Positions 46,201 to 56,940 of a DNA stretch of 64,000 nucleotides are shown here, piece by piece (the stretch's first letter is position 1; the number at the start of each line of letters is the position of its first letter). The position numbers were made by a program, and so were the translations under genes. Source of the stretch: Armigeres subalbatus (lineage: Eukaryota; Arthropoda; Insecta; Diptera; Culicidae); assembly GCF_024139115.2 (NCBI RefSeq), contig NC_085141.1, forward strand, positions 218,959,783-219,023,782, in the 5' to 3' direction. The notes under the pieces are model-generated. The model made no database searches and was not told the origin of the DNA. It was given only the letters and a program-made list of their open reading frames with translations.

Positions 46201-49200
46201 TGAGAATCAAGTGAGCAACTAAGTGAAATTAACTGTTACAAAAATCGCTTCGTTTCACTTAGTTTAATATGTAAGTGACATAGCTTGACCAACATGACAT
46301 ACAGCCTTGAAACACTCTCCATCTGTTCAGAGAAAATATATTATAGGAATAATATATTTTAAGAATTTTGGCAGTAATTTCTTCCTGGTTGGGTTCCCAA
46401 AAGAATAACTGGAGGATTATCTGAAGAAATTTTAGAAGAGATTCGTGGAGGAATTTCCAAATGTTTTTGGAGGAATTCCTGAAAGAATTGTTGAAGGAAT
46501 AAATCTAACCGATTTAATCCGGTTTTTATTATCGTCGTATTTCAACATAAATTTTTGACATACTGCTTCAAAAGCGGATGCAAACCTTGAAAAAGTAGAA
46601 ATACCGGGGAAGATATTTAATATGAGATATGAGATCTTCTAGGGCTTCCAAACCACCCTTGAGTTCAGTTCTTAATGATCTACATAAACAACAAAGCGTT
46701 TTACGGGGCCTCAATCCTAATTTGAAGTTGGCAATGTTACTTGAGAAAGAGTTAAACCATTTTTATCAAATCGCAGTGTTACCGAAACATCAACGGTACT
46801 CCAAACCAAAAAAATTCTTGAGTTCGGATCTTGAAGGTCTACAAGACCAAAAAGGTGATTGATAGGTTCCAGAGCTGTTAGTTGTTAGTGTTAGTTGGAG
46901 CAACCTCATGGGACAACATTACACCAGTATATACATAATGCAACATACCCAGAATATTTACAAACGATTCTTTAATTCAGATATTGAAGGTCTACACGAC
47001 CAACAGAGTAATTCATAGGGTTCCGAGCTTGAGTGTTAGTAGGTGAAGCCCCTTGGGACATCATTACACCAGTACAGTAGACGTTCGATAACTGCAAGTC
47101 ATTTAACTGCAATGCTTTTTAACTGCAATTCTATAGTTGCAACAGGTTCACAGTTATCGGACCGTTAAACTTCAAACTGGTATCAAATTCAATGACAGCT
47201 GCATTGCGCTGCACATTAAGATGCACTTTTATTGCATCTGACGTCGATTGCCAAACGTTTGACGTCTAGAGTGCGTTGCAGTTATCGAACGGCATTCGTT
47301 AACTGAAAAGTAAACATTTTGCAGTTATCGAACGGCTACTGTATATACAAAATACAATATTCCCAGAATATCTACGGTACTCCAAACCATCCTTGAATTC
47401 AGATCATGGGAGTCTACAAGACCAACAGAGTGATTCAAAAGCTACTGAGCTTATGTGTTGGTTGCAAAAACCCATAACATTCCCAGAATATGTACGGTAC
47501 CATACATAAGTTTAGATATTGGAGGTCTAGTTGGAATTGCTCCAATGGACATTACACGTACTGTGTAGTGATGACCATGATTTTTTTTCTTCCCTTTTAT
47601 TGTCAATAGAGTTACAGAATAAAGCTTAGTCTACGGGGACCAAGGCGTCCCTTGATGACCGGCTGTACATGTGAATTGTTGCTATTCCAGAATCGATCAG
47701 AATTAGAGTAAGTTGCACACGAAGGCGTTGGCACTCTCATACTTACTTGCTTCATACTTATTATACATATGATATATTTTAAACATATTACAGTGTTGTC
47801 AATCAGAACTGCAATTGAGTTTTAAGCTTGAGGTTCTATACGATCACGTACGATGTACGATATGTTTATCATTTCTATAAGTATTGAAACCACCATGTGG
47901 TATCATGAGATAGTCTAAGCAAAAAATGAAGATTGTGTACATAGAACTGAATAAAGCACGCTACACATTCAAGTAAGTAAAGTAATTGAATAATTTTATA
48001 AAATATTACTTCAAACGCTTTTTACCATACTTATCCCTAAATGAATAAAATGTAATTGCTAAAACATGTTTCAAAAACAGCCTATCTCTCAGTTCCTCTG
48101 CAATTATTTGATGTGAATCTGCGAGATTGTCAACAGAAGACGCTTCAGTAAAACTTACATTTTAGCTGTGTAATCATCAAAACAATCAAATTTGAATCGA
48201 CACGTTAAGCTCTGGTGCACTGCTGAAAACATGCAGTACACTAGAAGTAAATTTTTTTGAAGCTGTGGTGAAGGTATCAATAGTTCAGTTTCTCAGGGTC
48301 TGTCTCATTTGGAGAATTAAACTTAAAAGTGACAGTTCGAAAATAAATAAATAACCCGGTCGTAAGAATGGCTGGTGCTACAGCGATGCAAAATGATTCG
48401 ATATCTGTCAAAAGTAAGCTTGCTCTGCCAGCAGGGTTATTCGATAATTATTGAAATGTCACTTTTGAGTTTAATTTCAGTTTAATTCTCCAAATGAGAC
48501 CTCAATAATAATCTTCTTCATCGAAAAAATATTTTGTAGACTGGAGACTTTCGAGAAATCCTACTATTTTTGATGAAACTTGTGTGAGATGGCCATTCAT
48601 AAAGTACGTCACTTCCTTACTGATGCGTGAGCGTGACTGTTAATAAAAAAATACTAGACGTTCATTACAAGAAGTATGAGGGAGAGGGTGGTGTTGAAAA
48701 TGGTAATTGTTTTGCGTGACGTACTATATGGACCTTCCCTAGATGTCCTTCGCCATACAAATTTTTGGCGGTAAATTTATGCTTGACCATCATAGATCTT
48801 CATGTTGATCGATTTGAATATTTAGATCTGAACTCATGGACAGTTTAGAGATCGAACGAATTCTGTAATGCGTCTATAATGGTGTAACAAAATCCATTGG
48901 AGCTAGTCCAACTCACAAAAACAGTTCAGACATCGAAGATCTTCATGTTGATCGATTTGAATATTAGGATCTGTGCTCAAATACAGTTTGGAGTGTCGTA
49001 GAAGTCGAACGATTTCTGTAGATTGTCTGTAATGGTGTAATTAGGTACCGTGGAGCGATTCCAACTCATAAAAAGAGTTCAGACATCAAAGATCTTCATG
49101 TTGATCGATTTGAATATTAAGATCAGTACTCAAGGATAGTTTGGAGTGTCGTAGATGTTGAAAAAGAGCAGTATAACAGCTGCTCGACAGGCGCAGGAAT

Positions 49201-52200
49201 TTATCATAAAGCATTTCAATTTCAATTAGGGTTGCCCGAATTGTGACAATCCATACATTTTTTTAAATGATTCATACGAAAAGCGTGACATGGGGGGGAC
49301 GGGGATGAAAATGGCCAATTTTTGTGTTACGTAATTAATGGATCTTCCCTTATTTAACCAGAATATGGTAAGGTATGGTGTGATTCCATAGAACAGCAAA
49401 ATTACAACTCAAGGATAGTTTGGATGCTAGTGCCCGTAACCTGACCTGTGCAATATTTTTCCTGGATAGAACAGTTAATTTTGAACATTTTTGCTGAAGA
49501 AAGCAAGGCTGTATATCTTGAAACTGATTTTTAACAGCTGATTTTCGTCTTGGGTCATATATAAACCATCCGTATTGAATCAGCTAAAGAATTATTAAAG
49601 GAATCCACGAAAGATTCTCTAATGGAATGTTCATGCAAATATCTTTTGGAATTTTTATATCAATGTCTAGATTTCCAAGATTTTCATTCGGAAATTACTT
49701 CAGAAACTTCTGCAAGAACTCCTTCAGGGAATTCTTCTAGGAATTTCTCCGGGAATTCTTTTGAAAATCCGGACAGTAGTAAGACAAAACCATGTTTTGA
49801 ATCCAGGCTTAAGACTTCATGCCAAATATAAAAACCCAAACATATTGATATTGCAGTCAATCCATCATCACATTTCTTCGGATATTCACAATAATTCCTT
49901 AAGTATTCACTTCTTCGGAAATTTCTCCAGTACTCATTCAGATGATATTTCATGAATTCATCCAAAAATTCGTTCGAAAAATACTCCAAAAAAATTTTTC
50001 GGAAAAAAAACCCCAGGAAATAATTCGGTTAGTCATTCAGAAAATATTTCAGGTATATCTTCGTTAATCGGAAAATCCTCCGAAATTCTTCAAGGACTTT
50101 CTTCAAAAATGCTCCACAAATAAATCTAGTAATACTTTCAGAAATTCCTTAAGGAATTCTTCCGAAAATTTATTCAAAAATTTGTCTAAGAATTTTTTTT
50201 AGAAACTCCTCCGAAATTTTCTCCAGGAATTCCTTTAGAAATTTCTTTTACAATTTTTTCCAGATATTCTATTCCCTCGGCTCCCGCAATTTCAGGAATT
50301 TATGAATGAATTCCTCAAGAAATTTCCGAAGCTCGTTCTACATTCCTCCAAGATTTTTTTCGAATTTTTCTCCAGGGATCCTTTCGATAAGTTCAGGAAA
50401 TTATTTCGAAGATAGATCCAGAAATTGTTTTGTAAATGCATCAAGATATTTCTTCGAAAATTCCTATAGGAAAACCTTAAAAAATACTTAAGGAATACTT
50501 GCGTCTTGAGAGTTTCTTCGGAAATTACTTCCAAGATTTCTTCAAAAATTCCTTCTAAAATTCTTCTAGAGTTTCCTTCAAAATTTCTGTAACGAAATAT
50601 TTTCAGAATTTCTTCGGAAATTCTTTTATTATCAGAAAATCTTTTGGAAATGTGGTCTTATGGAAAATTCTTCGGAAATACCTACGGAAATTGTATGAGG
50701 GAAGCCTTCCGAAAGAAGGATTTTTTTTTTATGATTTCTTTTAGAAATTGCTTTAAGAATTCCTGCGGATATTGGTTTTCAAAATCCCCCGAACTTTTTG
50801 AGAAATTTTTCCACCAATTATTTCAGGAATTATATAAAGAAATTCTTCCAGTTATTTCTTAAGAAATACCTTCTGAAATTCTAAGAAGAAATTCTTGTCT
50901 TTCGTTTGTTTTATGAAATTCTTCGGACATTCCTTCGGAAATTTAATTAAATATTCTCTGATACTTTTGGATGTTCCTTTAAAATTTATTTCGGTAATCA
51001 CTTCAGAAATTCATTCAAAAACTCTTCTAGGAATCATCCGAAAGTAACTTCAAAAGTTATTTTCGAAAAATTATCTGGATATTCCTTAGAAATTTCCGGT
51101 AAAAACTCTTTTGAAAATTCCCTTTCATTGCTCTTTTATTCTTTAATAAATTTCAAGAAAAATTCTCTCGACAAAATTTCTAAAATAATTCCTGCAGGAA
51201 TTTCGGAAGAAACTTCGTATGATTTTCCCAAAAGGATTTCCGAAGAAATCCTAGGACGAATGTAAAGAGGAATTCTTGTTGTATTTTTCTACATTATTCC
51301 TGGAAGAGTTCTTAAAAGAAAGAGAAATTTCCCAAAATTCCTGAATCAATTTCCCAACAAATTTCTAAAGAAATTTCCAAAGACATTCTTGAAATTTCCT
51401 AAGGCTTTCTTTTAAAAGAATACCGAAGGTATTTCCAAAACAATTTAAGGGAGTAGTGCTGAAGAAATATCTGAAGGTAATTTCCGAAGAAATTTAAAAG
51501 GCGTTCCTAAAGAAATTTCCAAAGAAATTTTTGAAAAAAGTCTGTGAATAATTTTCTTAAAGAACTCGTGAAAGAATTTTCGAAGAAAATTTCAGAATTG
51601 TCTTCGAATTTTCAAAGAAATCCCTTTAGATATTTTCAAAGGAATTTCTGGATTTATCTCCGAAGTAATTTTTGAATGATTTTCTGGAGAAATTCCGAAA
51701 GAATTCTTGAAAAATTCAAAACTGTCGGAAATGCTTTCAGGAATTCCGTTAAAAGATAGTTCGGCAACTTCTAAGGAAATTCCTGAAATTTTGTCCTACA
51801 ATTGTGGACAGAATCCTAGCTGGAAATTCCGGAGGAATTACTGGAAGATTTCTGATGGAATGGAATTTCCGATGGTACCCGAAGGAATACCTGAAATAAT
51901 TTATGCAAGAGTTTCTATAGGAATTTCCGAAAGAATTATCGAAGATTTACGAAAAAAAAGTCAGAAGTCAATTTCCAAGGAATTATTGAGAATATCCTAA
52001 AATTGTTGCTTGCTAGCCAAATCCCCCTAAAATGTCGCAATTACACTCTATCTATTATCAAACAAAAATTGGAAGTTTTTGGAAAACAATTCCAAAAAAT
52101 CCTAGAGGCTTCTCAATTATAGACGATAAAATGCAATAAAAACTTCGTAATACATATTTGAAACTGCCTGGTATTTTTTATTTAATTTTTCGCTTGATTG

Positions 52201-55197
52201 ATTAACGCCTCTAATTATAGTTCTTACTACTGACGCCAAATTATAAATTACGCCAAAAAATGCTGGTGGCCTCACTATTACCAAAACTCTGGTGCCGCCA
52301 GTGCCCCTGACTCGTACAGGACATAAACTCGACATTACAAGGACAGAGAAGTCTTGTAATTTTGCGCAAAAGACCAGACTCTCCATCCGGAGGAACACAA
52401 TTGGTGAACACTCAGAGCAGCAACAGCTTTGATTTTGCTCTCAGATCACTTTGCAAAGGAAAATCGCAACTCATAGGAACGATAGGCTAGATTTGATCAC
52501 TTCTTCTGGTGTTCAGAAACTTTGTGGTCACTTTTTACGCGCTCTATGATTCGAAATGGTCAAGTACAAGTAATCATAGAAGATTTTGAAACAGACTCGT
52601 TGGGAAACTAACAAATTGAGTTCACAAATTCATGAAAGGCATTACTGTTAACCCCTTAAACCCAAATTTTTGTTTTCGCTTAAAATCACAATTTCTTTCG
52701 TTGTGATTTTATTTTGTGCAATTAAAATTTTAAATTAGCGATTTTATCAATCTCATATTTTAAAGATTTAGAACTTTGCTTATCAGATTTTTAAGTTAAG
52801 TGTTTATTTTTTTGTTTTCCGCGTGAGAAGTTTAAGCAATATTTTACCACCATGACCTTTTATTGTATTAGGTAGCGGACAAATATCAAACCACAAATAT
52901 TTCACTCTTCAAAGGTATGTAATGGAAACACAAAGGAATAAATTTTCAATATTTATATATAAATGTGTATACAAATTCTATAGAATTTTATTTTGAACCA
53001 CATTGGAACATTTTATTTTTAAATTTAAATTATTGATCAAAATCAAAAACATTTCAAACTTTTTGACTAGCTAACATACATCCTCATCTACATCTACTAG
53101 GAATCCTAAAAATGATCTACTTAATGAGTACAAGGTTTTCACCTAATAATATCATTGTGCTATAGAATAAAATCTGTTTTGGCCAATGTTTAAAAAAAAT
53201 CTCTTAAGGAGGACCTGAATGATGAAATCAACAAAGAAGATGTACAGAAGTCGACATAAACCTTCGTGATCAAGTCAACTTACCAGCACCCAGCCCGTAA
53301 CTTCCGACTTTGATTTGTATAGAAGTTGAAAACATACGTGTCAATGTATCATATCTGATACTTTGACAAATATGGTTTCTACTTCCATAGTGAAACAGAA
53401 ATAACAATAGAAACTTGCTTTATAGTTGCGCATTTTAACGATGGTCTACGGAAGGTCCCTGTCCAAATGATGTTTATAAAATAACGTATAAAAAACTTCC
53501 CTAAGTAACATTGATATGAATCAATTGAAATGTCGTCCACTCAAACCAATTCTCTCAAGTACCATCACCTTGCAAAATCACAACGTCACCCGTTGACATC
53601 TAATTGATCCAAAAAAGTGTAAAGATGTCAAGTAAACGACCAAAACCTACATAATGCCAACGGCCAGCAAGAGAAACCGGAATCAGAAGAGGCGTCCAGC
53701 AATTATACAATGGTTTCGTACCCTCGTCACAATCCACCAACCTACCCGCCCCTCGACAAAGCTTCGAATGAGTTATTATTGCTCCGTTATTGGATGTATG
53801 TACGTTGCTTTCGCGCGCTCGCGCACTCCATCCAACCAACAACAACGCGACGGCGCAAGTTCAAGCCGATGATCGCCGTCGTCGCGGACAGCGCTGAAAC
53901 CTGAAACTGCCGTAGGGCTATTATAACAACCAATCCAATTGCGACTCTCCGCATGACCTCGACCTAGACCAATGAATCATCTCGGCGGGCCGCGAGCACG
54001 TCTTCGTCGTTATCGTTCCCATCTATCAAGATACGGACGGCGCGCGGTGGGGCTAATTAATAATTTTATATCGTATTAGCTTGATGATCGCTCGGTACTT
54101 TGAAGTGATTGATGCCGCGCGATCCTTCGTCACTGATGGAAGCGGAACTAAGCAGTCGTTATCAGAGTTAATAATTGTCGCTTTTCCATTATGAATCTCT
54201 TTACTTCTCAGCTATGCCACCGGTAATGGAATTCAGCACCAGGAAGAGGGCTACAATCGCAAGATTGGACCCGAACTGGGAGAGCAGATCGTTTCCGGAG
54301 GATACTCCTACACCGCTCCGGATGGTAAATTGTACAGCATTCAGTACAAGGCCGATGCCGGCGGTTTCCAACCCGTGGGAGATCACCTGCCCACTCCGCC
54401 ACCACTGCCTCAGGAGTTGCAAGAGTGAGTACAAACTTTTCCAAGCTGTGGTAAAACTTTGAAAATAGCGTTTATCAAACTTTTGTTGTGACATATAAGC
54501 CGTTGCTTTGAAAGTGACTACAGATTTACTATAAATAAATATTTGAAACAGATTTTAAGACCGTGATTAAGATGATTAATTTGTTTATCGGCTTTATCGG
54601 TCAGTCCTACTCAAAGTGTGAGGGAGAGGATAATCGAAAGTAATTATTTGAAAATCAACAGATTGAAAATCGTCTGCTATGGCGCGAACAAGTATGAAGC
54701 GACAGGATGTGAAAGGGAGGCAACGAGACCATCTATTGAACAGCACGCAATCGAAGCATGACTCTTCTTGCCTAACATCCTAACGACTTTCAATCTGTTA
54801 ATTTAAAAATAATTACATCAATCTACTATTGAGTAGTGCTAATAGTATTGAAAAACTATATCCCTTTCCATAACTTTTCAGAGCATACAATCTACATGCC
54901 AAACTGTTCGCCGAAGCTGCCGCTCGCCCCAAGAACCCCGCTTACCAGGGCCCACAAACCTACAACCAGCCTCAGCCAAGCCAACAGTACGGTGCTCCAC
55001 AGACTCAGTACCAATCGCCCAGTCAGCAGTATGGAGCACCTCAGCAACAGCCACAATACCAGGCACCGCAACCGCAGCAGCAGTTCCAAAATAGCGCCAC
55101 CGCAGTTCAAGGCTATCAGTCGGCGCCAGCCAACCAGTACCTGCCACCCACTAGCCGGCAGCAGAGCTTTAACCCACAATCCGGATACCGGTACTGA
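40281..55197 (+). CDS. RR-1 type cuticular protein (chitin-binding), four exons
   Basis: Deduced join: 40281-40295, 40395-40819, 54212-54424, 54882-55197. This gives 969 nt, 322 residues and consistent phases at every junction. The N-terminus is a signal peptide (MISKTILWCALVGSVLSA), so the protein is secreted. A Gly/Gln/Pro-rich region with YGAPAP and NQYLPP follows. Next comes the Rebers-Riddiford chitin-binding domain (GSYRFDYATGNGIQ, then YSYTAPDGKLYSIQYKADA and GGFQPVGDHLP). The C-terminal tail is Gln/Pro-rich with repeated SQQYGAP and NQYLPPTS and ends SGYRY. The domain binds chitin and the low-complexity arms contribute to exoskeleton mechanics. The form resembles the RR-1 class typical of flexible cuticle (family knowledge). 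An intron inside the signal peptide is common in this family and supports the short first exon, the least certain part. Intron 2 is 13.4 kb and splits the domain. Confidence 0.88.
40395..40819 (+). CDS. Cuticular protein gene, coding exon 2
   Basis: The acceptor is CCTTAATAG|ATCCTG with a T-rich tract upstream. The exon encodes the rest of the signal peptide, the Gly/Gln-rich N-terminal region and the start of the RR domain (RYENVNNGDGSYRF). The donor GA|GTGAGT is strong. An in-frame TAG overlaps the acceptor, so the exon cannot extend upstream. Confidence 0.9.
41585..42362. repeat. Diverged direct repeat pair in intron 2
   Basis: Two degenerate copies of one ~150-bp sequence lie at 41585-41735 (AAGTGCCGCAACAATTGTTTG) and 42200-42362 (AAGTGCTGTTTGTGAGATTGG). 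They share TTGCCCGA, GGTTCACAC/CGGATAACAC, TTTTCAATT and GTTAGARGC blocks in order. Between them (41740-42010) is low-complexity sequence made of GAAATTCC-like words. Confidence 0.5.
42493..42880. mobile_element. Foldback MITE with a nested MITE in its left arm
   Basis: The ends TCCAGTTTTCCGCG and, inverted, TCCAGTTTTCCGCG begin arms that pair almost throughout (shared GGAGGTCAACTGCACCCACC and CTCTGATTTGAC), with a ~25-nt loop near 42740-42765. The left arm is interrupted at 42541-42655 by a second small element with termini GCCCYAAACGCAAT and a TTTA flank on both sides. That insert is itself palindromic (GGAAAATTTGAC ... GTCAAATTTTCC). The right arm lacks the insert, which shows the order of events. 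Confidence 0.82.
42900..43100. repeat. Low-complexity GAAATTCC-like sequence
   Basis: Imperfect repetition of words such as GAAATTTCC, GGAATTCTCC and CTCGGAAAAT. It is the same type as at 37380-37740, 41740-42010, 46395-46500 and 49590-52005. Confidence 0.6.
43825..44009. mobile_element. MITE with AGGTTCCCCCA termini
   Basis: The left AGGTTCCCCCAAAC and right (inverted) AGGCTCCCCCAGAC termini are flanked by TTA on each side. A 3-bp TTA duplication suggests a PIF/Harbinger-type element (inference). The interior is unusually rich in CG and in CGCGAC/GTCGC words, with several small inverted repeats. Confidence 0.72.
44487..44642. mobile_element. Hairpin MITE, TGGTCCAATGCACC family (copy 1)
   Basis: A palindromic element of ~155 bp: TGGTCCAATGCACCGAGTTC at the left and its inverted counterpart (TGGTCAAATGCACTG) at the right. 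The inner arms share GACGTTTGAGCGGTGCGCTG. Relatives follow at 45139-45231 (partial), 45237-45372 and 45395-45547. Confidence 0.8.
44643..44980. mobile_element. Inverted-repeat element with CAAGATGAATAC ends
   Basis: The left CAAGATGAATACACCGCTAG followed by GTGTTCCAATCTGCCAA is mirrored at the right by TTGGCAGATTGGAGCACCTA and GTATTCATCTTG. The centre (about 44775-44925) has a second inverted pair built on TTTGAGCGGGTCG / CGACCCGCTCAAA. It is probably a MITE with an internal palindrome related to the neighbouring family. Confidence 0.7.
44996..45136. mobile_element. MITE with GGCCTTTTCA termini and TA duplication
   Basis: The left end GGCCTTTTCATG and right end TTGAAAAGGCC are flanked by TA at 44994-44995 and 45137-45138. 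It is about 141 bp with no coding potential. Confidence 0.75.
45139..45231. mobile_element. Partial hairpin MITE, TGGTCCAATGCACC family (copy 2)
   Basis: TGCACCAAGTTCATCATTGACG at the left and AGCGCACCGCTCAAACG at the right. It lacks the outer TGGTCCAA ends seen in copies 1, 3 and 4. Confidence 0.65.
45237..45372. mobile_element. Hairpin MITE, TGGTCCAATGCACC family (copy 3)
   Basis: The left end TGGTCCAATGCAACG and a damaged right end (TGCACCGGGCCA) bracket a shortened palindrome with GACGTTTGAGCGGTGCACTG. Confidence 0.75.
45395..45547. mobile_element. Hairpin MITE, TGGTCCAATGCACC family (copy 4)
   Basis: The best-preserved copy: TGGTCCAATGCACCGA and, at the right, GGTGCATTGGACCA, with matching inner arms (TTTGAGCAGTGCGCTGTTTA and its inverse). 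Confidence 0.82.
45548..46619. other. Intron 2 sequence without a recognised feature
   Basis: AT-rich. The open stretch at 45828-46192 has no recognisable domain. A short GGAATTTCC-type low-complexity run lies at 46395-46500. Confidence 0.4.
46620..47570. repeat. Degenerate ~170-200-bp tandem repeat
   Basis: Three to four diverged copies share the order: CCAAACCA...TTGAATTCAGAT, then GGTCTACAAGACCAA, ...GGTTCCGAGCT..., CCTTGGGACATCATTACACC and TTCCCAGAATAT. One copy is interrupted by the pogo-like MITE at 47075-47341. Confidence 0.7.
47075..47341. mobile_element. pogo-like MITE with TA duplication
   Basis: Terminal inverted repeats are CAGTAGACGTTCGATAACTG and, from the right, CAGTAGCCGTTCGATAACTG, flanked by TA (47073-47074 and 47342-47343). 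CAGTA termini and TA duplication fit pogo/Tigger-type members of the Tc1/mariner superfamily. Internal GCAGTTATCGAACGG motifs repeat. It has no transposase. Confidence 0.85.
48296..48503. mobile_element. Hairpin-ended MITE (TCTCATTTGGAGAATTAAAC)
   Basis: The left GTCTCATTTGGAGAATTAAAC...AAAAGTGAC and right GTCACTTTTGAGTTTAAT... CTCCAAATGAGAC form ~45-bp inverted termini around a ~110-bp centre. Confidence 0.78.
48588..48740. mobile_element. MITE with AGTACGTCAC termini
   Basis: The left CCATTCATAAAGTACGTCAC and right GTGACGTACTATATGGACC are inverted copies. Related ends without a complete partner occur near 49240-49340 (GTGTTACGTAATTAATGGATC). Confidence 0.7.
48790..49165. repeat. Tandem repeat, ~143-153-bp period
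   Basis: AGATCTTCATGTTGATCGAT recurs at 48794, 48937 and 49090, with the intervening sequence (GTTTGGAGTGTCGTAGA, TAATGGTGTAA, CCAACTCA, AGTTCAGACATC) conserved in order. There are about 2.4 copies. Confidence 0.85.
49590..52005. repeat. 2.4-kb low-complexity field of GAAATTCC-like words
   Basis: Nearly continuous imperfect repetition of GAAATTCC, TTCCTTCGGAAAT and GGAATTTC words without a fixed period. From about 49600 to 51100 the words are mostly in the TTCTTCGGAAATTCC orientation. From about 51180 to 52000 they are mostly in the opposite one (GAAGAAATTTCCGAAGG). Open stretches inside (49622-49831, 50292-50534, 51707-52000 and others) are artefacts of this composition. Confidence 0.75.
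52006..54211. other. Last part of intron 2, no recognised gene
   Basis: AT-rich up to about 53600. From 53640 to 54180 it is noticeably richer in GC, with CG-containing words (GGCGCGCGGTGGGG, CCGCGCGATCC). Open stretches there (53600-53904) have no recognisable domain. The position and composition would fit an intronic regulatory region, but nothing in the sequence proves this. Confidence 0.4.
54212..54424 (+). CDS. Cuticular protein gene, coding exon 3
   Basis: The acceptor is TTTACTTCTCAG|CTATGCC and the donor GA|GTGAGT. It encodes the main part of the RR chitin-binding domain, from YATGNGIQHQEEGYNRK to VGDHLPTPPPLPQELQ. Its phase matches exon 2 (GA + C gives Asp) and exon 4 (GA + A gives Glu). 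Confidence 0.92.
54882..55197 (+). CDS. Cuticular protein gene, coding exon 4 and stop
   Basis: The acceptor TAACTTTTCAG starts AYNLHAKLFAEAAARPKNP, then the Gln/Pro/Tyr-rich tail with SQQYGAP repeats. The stop TGA is at 55195-55197. Intron 3 is only 457 bp. Confidence 0.92.
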
Positions 55198-55676
55198 GCC
55201 AAAGTCAACACACCACAACTGCCTGCCGTGTCCACCATGACCCACCTCGGATCGCCATAAGCCAAACCATGTATCTACTTTTTAAAAACCCTATCGAGGT
55301 GACCAGACCGCTAATCTGGACCAACCCACAACCGCGAGCAACCTCTCTGACAATACAACAATGGAAAACAAATTTGCAACGATGCGATGATGCGTTATCG
55401 ATGGGCGATAAATTAGCCACGATGATCCCAGGTGAAAAATCCGCGCTCCAAGCGACCATGTCGAAAACGCATCATTGATCGGCAACGGAACGCACCGAAC
55501 AATAGGACAAAGGAAAAAAAATAACCAAAATGCTGCCTCGTTGGATGGCCGCTACTGGAAGACATACACCCGCGACCAACGTGAGATAAGATCGCATAAC
55601 AAGTGGTACGTTAATTTTCTTACCGGTAATTAATCATGAAATTGTAGACTTAACAACAAAGCAAAGAGATAAATCC

Positions 55677-55682
55677 AATAAA
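55677..55682 (+). terminator. Poly(A) signal of the cuticular protein gene
   Basis: AATAAA about 480 bp after the stop codon, in an A-rich stretch. It is a reasonable 3' UTR end for this gene. The actual cleavage site cannot be seen. Confidence 0.6.
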
Positions 55683-55699
55683 ACAACGAAACCAGTGAA

Positions 55700-56940
55700 A
55701 TCGATAAACCGTTAAATGATTCCTTCGATCCAGTCCCAAATGAAAAGTGGTTTAATATGATAAAATATGAAATGTGTCAAGAATAACCTCGAAGTTGAAC
55801 CACCATTATTCTGAAAAATATTATCTCCGATTCCTTCCACTTTTTATAGTAATTTGAAAGAAAAAACCCATTTTAATTCACCGAGTAGTGATGCTGCCTT
55901 ACTCGCATTTAGTCAAGACACCAACCTTATGGGCTTATATGGTTCGATGTACCATTTTCTTCATAACTTTCAAACGCAGCGGTCGATCGTTATGAAATTC
56001 AATAGTGATCAACAAGGCTTTGTCCCCTATCAAATAAAACTTGTTGCGAGAAAACCAGATAAAGATTACTATATGAAAAGTTGTCTAATGATTTTCTTAG
56101 CTTTTGTGCACACACATACACGCATACATACACACGGACAGACAGACATGTGCTCAGTTCGTCGAGCTGAGTCGACTGGTATATAACACTATGGGCCAAA
56201 TTTGATTGATTCACTCCTTTTTAGTACCAAGCAATAAAGGAAAGACAATATTTGTCATCGCTGTCAATGACAGTCCATAGAAAATACGAATCGAATGCAA
56301 ATAAAACGTTCAACATTGGTACAGGTGGAAGAGGGCCTTTATTTTTCTTGTGCACATCTTTTACGCATTAAAAACTACAAAAAAATAATCCACCTAGCGG
56401 AGATGGTGCCTTTCGTAAGTTACGTAATTTGTGGACGCTCCCAATAGCCTAAAATGATGATTTCATTCATAACGCTTGCTGGCGGCCAAATTATAAACTA
56501 ATCAATGCCTCATGTTAAAGCACACGCCTATCTGCACAATTCCTATGAAAAGATGCAATTTTAAATGATCGGGATTATCAGATAGAAGTAACAAAAGTAT
56601 AAAAAAATCACTAATAATACACCCTCTTTTACGAAAACCCCTCCTCGCGAGATACTCGCCCACATATGGCTAATCTTTTGTAACATTTTGATAGATGTTT
56701 AATCTATCTTTCGAACCCCAAAAATCCAAAATTGGTCGAATATTAAAAAAGTTATAGAAATTGAAATTTGGAATCAATATCACTCCAGAGCACAGAGAAC
56801 GTAAGTTTTTTGGTAAAATTATACTGTAGCGATTATATTCAAGATTTTTCAAGCGATTTAGCACCTAAAACTATGGTTTACAACCTCCAGTCTCCAGTCT
56901 CCAAAAAGTTGTCTTGTCTGAAATCTTTTTGAGTTCAAAT
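55700..56940. other. Intergenic, no recognised gene
   Basis: Contains a short (AC/AT)n-type run (56105-56145, CACACACATACACG) next to GCTCAGTTCGTCGAGCTGAG, itself a small inverted repeat (CTCAG...CTGAG). An end resembling the AGTACGTCAC MITEs lies near 56410-56440. The stretches 55854-56186 and 56670-56864 are open but unrecognised. Confidence 0.4.

Noticed and set aside
54878..55485. Minus-strand frames over exon 4 and the 3' UTR
   Set aside because: Shadows of the Gln/Pro-rich exon, without recognisable content.
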